Assembly: GCA_964619535.1 (NCBI GenBank)
Contig: CAZUEX010000007.1
Span: forward strand, 62,001 to 126,000
Origin: Leptonema sp964619535
GTDB taxonomy: Bacteria; Spirochaetota; Leptospiria; Leptospirales; Leptonemataceae
Length of the DNA: 64,000 nucleotides
Reading direction: 5' to 3'
In this document: positions 58,206 to 64,000 of the stretch, one piece after another
Numbering within the stretch: position 1 is the first letter of the stretch
Layout: every line of letters begins with the position of its first letter
The notes under the pieces: generated by a model
What the model was told of the DNA's origin: nothing
What the model saw: the letters and a program-made list of their open reading frames with translations, nothing else
Database searches by the model: none
Translations under genes and position numbers: made by a program

Positions 58206-59264
58206 TTGGAAGATATAAACGAAAAGATTGAGCGCCTCGAACGAGAGGTGGACAAGCTTTATCTTGTCCTGGAAGCCAACCGAACTCTGTCCTCCAGTCT
58301 GGATCTGCAGCTGGTTCTTGAGCGACTGATGGCCAAGGCCAGAGAGGTAACCGAGGCCGAGGCCTCCTCCCTCATGCTTGTGGATGAGGATGTGCAGGAG
58401 CTGTATTTCTTTACCGTCCATGGAGAGAAAAGCGATGCGGTGAAGAAGATTCGGCTGAAGATCGGGGAGGGCATTGCCGGATGGGTGGCCGAGAAGGGCG
58501 AGCCTTTGCTGGTTGAAGACTGTGCCAGCGATCCGCGCTTTTACCGCAAGGCAGACCAGTCTTCGGGCTTTCATACCCGCTCGATGATGTGTGTTCCGCT
58601 GATTTTTCGAAAGCGGATTCTTGGAACGATCCAGGTCCTGAACAAAACGAACGAGAGAAACTTTAACCGGGATGACCTGCATATTTTACAGGTGATGGCC
58701 GATCAGGCCTCCATTGCCATTGAGAATGCACGGCTGCATGAGCTGGCCACCGTCGACCAGGCCACAGGCCTGTACCGTAAAGACTATTTCCTGGCCCGTC
58801 TTGAAGAGGAGTACCGGCGCTTTAGAAACCTGGGGACGCCATTCTCCCTGCTTATGTCTGACATCGATCACTTCAAGAAGGTGAATACCGAGTACGGGCA
58901 TCAGGGTGGTGACATTGCCCTTCTTGAGCTGGCCGGAATGATTTTGCGTGTGGTGCGAGACGAGGGTGAAGAAGACATGGCCGGTCGCTACGGAGGCGAG
59001 GAGTTCTGTGTTCTTATGCCGAACACGACAGAAGAAAGGGCCCTGGCCGTGGCCGAAAAGATCCGCACAAGCATAGAAGGTCATCGATTTACTATCGAGG
59101 ATAGAGAGGCATCGATCACCATTTCGATTGGCGTAACGTCTTTACCGTATCATAACGATGTGGTGCGCAACGCCGAGGACATGATCAAGTATGCGGATGA
59201 TGCGCTCTATCTCTGTAAGGACCGTGGGCGTAACTGCTGCGCTCTCTATGAAAAGAAGGAATAA
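58206..59264 (+). CDS. GAF-GGDEF diguanylate cyclase
   Basis: A soluble protein of about 352 residues. A short coiled-coil (about 3-25) leads to a GAF sensor domain (EAEASSLMLVDEDVQELYFF, GIAGWVAEKGEPLLVED, RSMMCVPLIFRKRILGTIQVLNKT; about 40-180), then a GGDEF domain (about 195-348) with SDIDHFKKVNTEYGHQGGDIAL and the active-site GRYGGEEFCVLMPNT. The G-G-E-E-F motif is intact, so it should make cyclic di-GMP. The RxxD product-inhibition site five residues ahead of it is absent (the residues are EEDMAGRY). The start is uncertain: TTG 58206 has GGTGG upstream, while an earlier TTG at 58161 is more likely part of a -35 element TTGACA. Confidence 0.9.
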   Translation: MEDINEKIERLEREVDKLYLVLEANRTLSSSLDLQLVLERLMAKAREVTEAEASSLMLVDEDVQELYFFTVHGEKSDAVKKIRLKIGEGIAGWVAEKGEPLLVEDCASDPRFYRKADQSSGFHTRSMMCVPLIFRKRILGTIQVLNKTNERNFNRDDLHILQVMADQASIAIENARLHELATVDQATGLYRKDYFLARLEEEYRRFRNLGTPFSLLMSDIDHFKKVNTEYGHQGGDIALLELAGMILRVVRDEGEEDMAGRYGGEEFCVLMPNTTEERALAVAEKIRTSIEGHRFTIEDREASITISIGVTSLPYHNDVVRNAEDMIKYADDALYLCKDRGRNCCALYEKKE

Positions 59265-59356
59265 TTTTTATACGGATTTTTGAAAGTTTTCTTGATCTTA
59301 CATCGCGATACGTATCCTGTGAAAAAAACACCGGACCCGATCATTAAGGAGTTGGT

Positions 59357-61954
59357 ATGCCCGACATATATCCATTCAGCGAAAAAGGCGAAACCTATGC
59401 CGAAGAAGACATGGAGCGCCTGGGTCGCCGCGGACGACGAGCCATTGAACTGGCAGAGATGAAAATTCCGGTTGTTCCCGGCTATGTGATTGATTCTCGT
59501 CTTACACCCGAGTTGCCGTCGCGGGACTTCTCCGACATACTGCGGCGCGGCCTGGCAGGCATAGAAGAAGGAATAGGGCGTAAGTTTGGGGATCCGTCGA
59601 ATCCTCTTCTGATCAAGATTGTTGTAAGCTCGAACCTCAGCCTTCCTCTGTATCCCACTGTATTCAATGTCGGCCTGTCACCGACGACGATGCCCGGGTT
59701 TGCCGCTCTGATTGGCGAAAAGGCTGCGTGGTTTGAATACTGCTATCTTCTGAGAACGATTGGCACCAAGATCTTCGATATTGCCCACGAACGTTTTGAC
59801 GAGATCATCTCTCGATACAGTGATGATGTGGAGGGCATGAAGAGCTGTGCACAGGAGATGCTTCAGCTGGTGGGCCCGCAAAACGTGCCCGATGATCCCT
59901 TTCAACAGTTTATGGTCATTCTGAAGAATCTGGCCAAGCGATATTATAATCCGGAAATGGATGCCGAAGATCCTCCTGCCCTGCTCGTGCAGGGAATGGT
60001 TTTCGGTAACCTGGGCGAAGATTCTTCGGTGGGGATGTATTATACTCGCAATATTATTACGGGTGAAGATCGATTGCAGGGAAGCTTCCTGTTAAACAGC
60101 TACACCCTGGACCGACAGGGACAGGATATACTTTCACTGGAAAGTGAGTATCTGAATCGCCTGCAACAAATCGGTCGAGCCATTGAGCGAAAGTTTCGTG
60201 AGCTTCGAGAAGTCAAATTCATCGTTGAGAAGAAGAAGCTATGGATCATCAACCAGACCGAGGTTGATAAAAAATCCACACAGGCCCATATCCGCACCCT
60301 GCTTGATCTCATGAAAGAAGGGACGGTGAAGGATGAATGGGTGGTGGAACAGATCCCTCCCGGACAGCTTGCCACGTTGCTACATTCTGTTGTCGATGAA
60401 GAGTCTCTTGCGGGTATACCTGCCATTCGCGGCGGTATAACGGGTGCACCGGGCGCTGCCGTAGGTCGTGTGTTCTTCAATGCAGATCGGCTGATGGAAG
60501 CCCACAGAGAGGCCATCCAGAAAGGCGAAGATACAAGGATGATCCTTGTTGTGAATGCCTCGTACGCAGAAGATGTGAAGGCCATCGAAGTGGGCCAGGG
60601 CGTCATCTCTGCTGAAGGTGGATACTCATCGCATGCTCCGGTGGTGTCGCGGTCTCTTGGTAAGGTAAGTATCGTCCATCCAGACATTCGAATCGGCGAC
60701 CGTTTCTTTGAATTTAATGGCATCCGTGTGAATGAAGGCGATTACGTAACGATGGACGCACCCGTCTATCGTGACCCGACAATTTACACCGGTAAGGCAA
60801 AGCTGATCAGCCCCGACATCCACACGAATGGATTAACCGAGTTCATCGAAGTCGTTCGTCGCTTCATTAAAGACGAATTCGTCGTCCGTGCTAACGCAGA
60901 CCTTGGAAGGGATGCCCGTGTGGCCCGTACGATGGGAGCCTACGGCATCGGTCTTTGCAGAACGGAACATATGTTCTTTGCTGAAGATCGCATCCAGCAG
61001 TTTCGCGAGATGATCCTTTCCAGCTCTTACGAGGATCGCGTCCGCGTTCTGGACGATCTGCGTCCGCTGCAAAGGGCCGATTTTTATGATCTTTTCAAGA
61101 TCATGGCCCCCTATCCGGTGACGATCCGTCTTCTGGATGCTCCGTTGCATGAATTCCTGCCGCGCAATGATGAAGCCCTGGCAGAATACCTGGAGTATCT
61201 GCAGAACAAAGGGATCAAGCCCGATAAGGATCTGATTGAAGAGCGCATCGAACGGTTGCATGAGTTTAACCCCATGCTTGGACACCGGGGATGCCGCGTT
61301 GCCATCACATTCCCTGAAATCTACGAGATGCAGGTACGGGCCATCTTTGAGGCCACCACTCGGCTGAAAAAAGAAGGCATTGAAACGGTGCCCGAGATCA
61401 TGATTCCGATCGTGATGAATCCAAGCGAGCTGCGCTTCATCAAGAATGGAAAGCAGATCGAAGGACAGTACATCAAAGGCATCCGTGACATTGCCCGTGA
61501 GGTCTTTCACCAGGAAGGCGTACAGCTGGACTACAAGGTTGGAACGATGGTGGAGCTGCCGGCAGCGGCCCTTGCTTCCGGAGATCTTGCGCAGCATGCG
61601 GAGTTCTTCAGCTACGGAACAAACGACCTGACGCAAACAACGTTCGGTCTGAGCCGTGACGACAGTAACTCCTTCTTCCCTGCTTACACCATGTATGACC
61701 TGCTGCCGAATAACCCCTTTCAGGTGCTCGGTGATTCGGTGAAAGAGCTGATCTACATCTCAGCGGAGCGTGGTCGCATGACCCGTCCGGACCTGAAGCT
61801 GGGACTGTGCGGTGAGCATGGAGCAGATCCTTCGAACATCGAGTTCTGCATGACGCAATCCGAGCTGGATTATGTATCTACGTCACCCTACAACATCCCC
61901 ATTGCATTGCTTGCAGTGGCTCAGCTGAATCTAAAGAAGGCAAAGCAGCAGTAA
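59357..61954 (+). CDS. Pyruvate phosphate dikinase-like protein with diverged nucleotide-binding half
   Basis: An 865-residue protein of the PPDK family, which normally makes PEP from pyruvate, ATP and phosphate. The swivelling phosphohistidine domain keeps His426 in GGYSSHAPVVSR, and the C-terminal barrel is well conserved: GIGLCRTEHMFF, RLLDAPLHEFLP, NPMLGHRGCRVAITFPEIYEMQ, VGTMVELPAAALASG and Cys818 in GLCGEHGADPSNIEFC. The N-terminal ATP-grasp part is very different: the usual R-S-G of VRSGAxxSMPGMMDTVLNLG reads VSSNLSLPLYPTVFNVG, and the segment with GxxxTRxPxTGE reads YYTRNIITGE. It may use another phosphate donor, or the N-terminal half may only regulate. Translation starts at the ATG at 59357 with AAGGAG upstream. 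Confidence 0.85.
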   Translation: MPDIYPFSEKGETYAEEDMERLGRRGRRAIELAEMKIPVVPGYVIDSRLTPELPSRDFSDILRRGLAGIEEGIGRKFGDPSNPLLIKIVVSSNLSLPLYPTVFNVGLSPTTMPGFAALIGEKAAWFEYCYLLRTIGTKIFDIAHERFDEIISRYSDDVEGMKSCAQEMLQLVGPQNVPDDPFQQFMVILKNLAKRYYNPEMDAEDPPALLVQGMVFGNLGEDSSVGMYYTRNIITGEDRLQGSFLLNSYTLDRQGQDILSLESEYLNRLQQIGRAIERKFRELREVKFIVEKKKLWIINQTEVDKKSTQAHIRTLLDLMKEGTVKDEWVVEQIPPGQLATLLHSVVDEESLAGIPAIRGGITGAPGAAVGRVFFNADRLMEAHREAIQKGEDTRMILVVNASYAEDVKAIEVGQGVISAEGGYSSHAPVVSRSLGKVSIVHPDIRIGDRFFEFNGIRVNEGDYVTMDAPVYRDPTIYTGKAKLISPDIHTNGLTEFIEVVRRFIKDEFVVRANADLGRDARVARTMGAYGIGLCRTEHMFFAEDRIQQFREMILSSSYEDRVRVLDDLRPLQRADFYDLFKIMAPYPVTIRLLDAPLHEFLPRNDEALAEYLEYLQNKGIKPDKDLIEERIERLHEFNPMLGHRGCRVAITFPEIYEMQVRAIFEATTRLKKEGIETVPEIMIPIVMNPSELRFIKNGKQIEGQYIKGIRDIAREVFHQEGVQLDYKVGTMVELPAAALASGDLAQHAEFFSYGTNDLTQTTFGLSRDDSNSFFPAYTMYDLLPNNPFQVLGDSVKELIYISAERGRMTRPDLKLGLCGEHGADPSNIEFCMTQSELDYVSTSPYNIPIALLAVAQLNLKKAKQQ

Positions 61955-61971
61955 GGCTTTGTGGAGGATGC

Positions 61972-62002
61972 GCACCCGGTGTCTGAAACAGGCACCGGGT
62001 GC
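61972..62002. repeat. Ten-pair perfect inverted repeat between convergent genes
   Basis: GCACCCGGTG at 61972-61981 and CACCGGGTGC at 61993-62002 form a perfect ten-pair GC-rich stem with an eleven-base loop, in the 52-base gap between the convergent PPDK-like and DAHP synthase genes. There is no T tract on either side, so it would be a T-less, possibly bidirectional, terminator or an mRNA 3'-end protecting hairpin. Confidence 0.6.
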
Positions 62003-62006
62003 AGTG

Positions 62007-63077
62007 TTACGGACTGACGGCGGGCTGGGCGCTATAGGCCGGGCTGTAGTGACGAACACGCTTGTAGATGTCACGTGCATCATCGATGATCTGCGCCAGA
62101 ACGTCCGGGTGCACGGCCTGTTTGGGGTCGTCTCCGATGCCTTTCTTCGCATCGATATGGGATTCAATGACCAGGCCGTCGGCTCCATAGGCTATGGCAG
62201 AGAGAGCTGCATTCGGCACATAGATGGCACGGCCTACAGAGTGCGAGGGGTCGACAACCACAGGCGCCCATGACTTTTCTTTAAGCAGCGGTGTGATGCT
62301 TTCATCGGGGTGGTTCCTGTAGCCATCCAGATTGGGCAGGGTTCCGCGCGGGCAGAAGATGATGTTCGGGTTTCCGTTTGCAACGATATACTCTGCTGCA
62401 CAGATGAACTCGTTGATCGGCCCCATATGGATACCGCGCTTCAGGAGAACGGGAGTTCCCGAGCCACGGGTGAGCTCACCGATCTTTTTAAGCAGGGAGT
62501 AGTTCAGTGCATTCCGTGCGCCGACCTGGATCATATCAACGCCGGCATCGAGGGCAATACGAAGCTGTTCTTCATCCATTACCTCGGTATTGACAGGCAT
62601 GCCGGTTTCTTCGCGAGCCCGCATTAGAATGCTGATGGCTTCGGAGGTTCCCTGGTAAGAATGTGGACTGGTTCTGGGTTTCCATACACCGCCACGGACT
62701 ACATCGGCCCCGGATTCCTTCATTGCATGAGCCGTTTCGATGAAAAGATTGGGATTCTTTGGATCGATTGTACATTGCCCGGCACAAACAAAAAGTTCCT
62801 GACCAAGTGTTTTTCCACCGATCTGGATGCGGTGGCTGGCAAGACCGGACTTTCTATCCATCAGTTTGTAAGGTGATTGTATTGTTTCGACTTTCGAAAC
62901 GTAGGGAAGGCCTTCAAGGCGGTTGATCATCAGTTCATGCCGTTCGTCGCCCTTAATTGCATAAACACTTCGCGTCTGCCCGGGAATTGGTGTAATGGTA
63001 CAGTTGAACTCATTGACAATGGCCTGGACTTCTGCCAGTTGTTCGGCTGTGAAATGCGGATCTCTGGGGATAATCAT
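62007..63077 (-). CDS. aroF: 3-Deoxy-7-phosphoheptulonate (DAHP) synthase, type I beta
   Basis: First enzyme of the shikimate pathway, condensing PEP and erythrose 4-phosphate. The 356-residue chain has an N-terminal ferredoxin-like regulatory domain (about 1-75; AEQLAEVQAIVNEFNCTITPIPGQTRSVYAI), as in the Thermotoga type, and then the barrel: VCAGQCTIDP (usually AGPCSVE), GADVVRGGVWKPRTSPHSYQG with the PEP-binding Lys-Pro-Arg, TEVMD, MIQVGARNALNYSLLK, LLKRGIHM, IIFCPRGT and VVVDPSHSVGR with the metal-ligand residues. The regulatory domain suggests feedback by aromatic amino acids. The ATG at 63077 follows AAAGGAGG, a strong site. A terminator lies between it and the upstream SET-SpeD gene. 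Confidence 0.93.
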   Translation of the reverse strand: MIIPRDPHFTAEQLAEVQAIVNEFNCTITPIPGQTRSVYAIKGDERHELMINRLEGLPYVSKVETIQSPYKLMDRKSGLASHRIQIGGKTLGQELFVCAGQCTIDPKNPNLFIETAHAMKESGADVVRGGVWKPRTSPHSYQGTSEAISILMRAREETGMPVNTEVMDEEQLRIALDAGVDMIQVGARNALNYSLLKKIGELTRGSGTPVLLKRGIHMGPINEFICAAEYIVANGNPNIIFCPRGTLPNLDGYRNHPDESITPLLKEKSWAPVVVDPSHSVGRAIYVPNAALSAIAYGADGLVIESHIDAKKGIGDDPKQAVHPDVLAQIIDDARDIYKRVRHYSPAYSAQPAVSP

Positions 63078-63120
63078 GAAGGCCTCCTTTTCCAGGAAAA
63101 CAAAGTGACGGGATGAGGTA

Positions 63121-63150
63121 AACAAAAAAACCCGCACATCGAGGTGCGGG
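63121..63150 (-). terminator. Rho-independent terminator after the SET-SpeD gene
   Basis: On the minus strand CCCGCAC, a six-base loop, GTGCGGG and seven T followed by GTTT make a strong terminator. It lies 30 bases past the stop of the SET-SpeD gene and 44 bases before the aroF start, so the two genes are separate units. Confidence 0.85.
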
Positions 63151-63180
63151 TTCTGCGAGACAGGCCCGCTTTTCGTTACA

Positions 63181-64000
63181 TCAATGTCTCAGGTATACTT
63201 TCGCGTTATACCCTGCTGCCTTAAAGTAGTTCTTCGAGAACTCAATGACCTCTGTGGGATCATAGTGGGCGCAGCTGAAGATATCGAGGTAGATTCGATT
63301 CGTCAGGTTCGCGAAGTGTCCTGAAACAAGCGATGTTTCGATCAGCTGAACCAGGGAATAGCCGGCCACACGCTCATCGGCACCGAAATGCACGATGATG
63401 GGCTCTCCGAAACGTTTTACACCGATCCGTTCGCACAATTCTACCGTATAGGCGTAGATTGCATCGCGGTCCCGCATGATCTGAGGATCGCATTCAGACA
63501 GATCCAGGGCCGTAACAAGGCCCCATGCCCCCGTTTCTTCGAAGGCCAGGCTTTTTGCCAGATCCTGAGGTTTCAGGTCCATCTGTTTCGTCAGATAGGG
63601 ACTGAAATAGCCTTCATAGCGCTTCTGCAGCTCGGGCAGCAAATAGTCGGTCTGGCGCACCGTGCCGCGGCAGGTCGGAGAACGGCATTCGCAGAGGAAG
63701 TCCGGCTGGTGGGACTCTGACATGGCATAGTCCAGGGTCAGCTCTTCGCCAGGCATGATGTCGCGCAGGGCTACCAGCGTCATCTGTCCGCGCAGGCCAA
63801 GGTTGGGATCGCAGGAGTGGTTTACAAGCTCGGCCTCGCCGACTGCATCCAGGCTTTCTGGCCCCAGAAAAAGCTCCTTGTCGATCTGCATCATGAAGCG
63901 ACGCAATTCTTCCGGAGCAGCGTTACGCTCGGCCTGGGTGAAGATCTTACCGCCACGAACGGCGATGACCGTGTCACGCAGGATGTGTTCCTTTGCAAAG
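63181..64000 (-). CDS. SET-domain protein fused to AdoMet-decarboxylase-like domain (partial)
   Basis: A fusion whose N terminus lies beyond the right edge; the visible 272 codons run from base 64000. The frame opens in the SET domain (TVIAVRGGKIFTQAE), then LVNHSCDPNLGL, GEELTLDYAM, and a post-SET zinc motif CECRSPTCRGTV. A linker (YFSPYLTKQMDLKPQDLA) leads to a SpeD/AdoMetDC-like domain: GAWGLVTALDLSECDPQIM, VHFGADERVAGYSLVQLIETSLVSGHF and IYLDIFSCAHYDP. In SpeD the pyruvoyl Ser lies in an E-S-H-x-S-x-H context; here it reads E-T-S-L-V-S-G-H, keeping the Ser-Ser-His pattern but with Thr before the cleaved Ser. SET domains methylate lysines using SAM, and the second domain also relates to SAM. 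A methyltransferase coupled to a decarboxylase-derived domain is inferred. Confidence 0.8.
   Translation of the reverse strand, partial: FAKEHILRDTVIAVRGGKIFTQAERNAAPEELRRFMMQIDKELFLGPESLDAVGEAELVNHSCDPNLGLRGQMTLVALRDIMPGEELTLDYAMSESHQPDFLCECRSPTCRGTVRQTDYLLPELQKRYEGYFSPYLTKQMDLKPQDLAKSLAFEETGAWGLVTALDLSECDPQIMRDRDAIYAYTVELCERIGVKRFGEPIIVHFGADERVAGYSLVQLIETSLVSGHFANLTNRIYLDIFSCAHYDPTEVIEFSKNYFKAAGYNAKVYLRH

Noticed and set aside
63077..63137. Phe-rich N-terminal extension ahead of DAHP synthase as a leader peptide for attenuation
   Set aside because: The Phe codons come from the T run of the upstream terminator, the extension is in frame with the enzyme, and a strong binding site marks the ATG at 63077.

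Overview
The window is a contiguous stretch of bacterial chromosome with dense genes on both strands and moderately high GC. I see no insertion sequence, prophage, CRISPR array, rRNA or tRNA gene. The gene set fits a diderm aerobic spirochaete of the Leptospiraceae, of the Leptonema/Turneriella type rather than low-GC Leptospira. This rests on a protein resembling the leptospiral flagellar coiling protein FcpA, heme A synthesis, lipid A export genes with an Omp85 protein, class III cyclases, relaxed lipobox-like N termini, and several large genes I cannot place in any family. The assignment is inference, not proof.

Layout. 1-4195: end of hisC, the heme O/heme A pair ctaB-ctaA, and recN. 4309-10742: an outer-membrane biogenesis operon (Omp85/BamA-like, MsbA-like ABC exporter, LpxK, small EamA/SMR transporter). 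10745-15258: ACT-domain protein, thiH, thiG and an acyl-CoA ligase, all on the minus strand. 15365-25363: RND transporter, citrate synthase, TrmH-like methylase, ParB-fold protein, a secreted protein, PlsC-like acyltransferase, and a secreted protein coupled to an RsbU-like phosphatase. 25449-27485: a compact bufferin-type RiPP locus, with a small Cys-rich precursor, a terminator, then one protein that fuses the MNIO (DUF692) maturase to its DUF2063 partner. 27473-36617: GltS-like symporter, a membrane-anchored repeat protein, 23S/tRNA uridine methylase, Hsp20, HtrA, an HPPK (FolK)-TM-TPR fusion and a DnaC-like ATPase. 36903-44576: FcpA-like protein, gpsA, two cyclase-fold proteins (one lacking key residues), hslU without an adjacent hslV, a DUF445 protein and an unknown. 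44583-49805: a minus-strand operon of nucleotidyltransferase, phosphoesterase and glycosyltransferase, then a lipase-like hydrolase, an M20 amidohydrolase and a 68-residue protein. 50131-57814: a cluster of mostly unrecognised proteins around a von Willebrand A lipoprotein with a cytoplasmic FHA-like tail; its last two frames are probably one gene joined by a -1 shift at a run of nine A. 57823-64000: a small protein, a GAF-GGDEF cyclase, a PPDK-like enzyme with a diverged nucleotide-binding half, DAHP synthase, and a SET-domain/AdoMet-decarboxylase fusion that runs off the right edge.

The most unusual material is the fused bufferin locus with a possible lipidated precursor, the vWA/FHA cluster with its candidate frameshift site, the SET-SpeD and HPPK-TM-TPR fusions, and the altered PPDK. 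Many starts were moved downstream of the longest open frame on the basis of ribosome-binding sites, signal peptides or family alignment; each case is noted.
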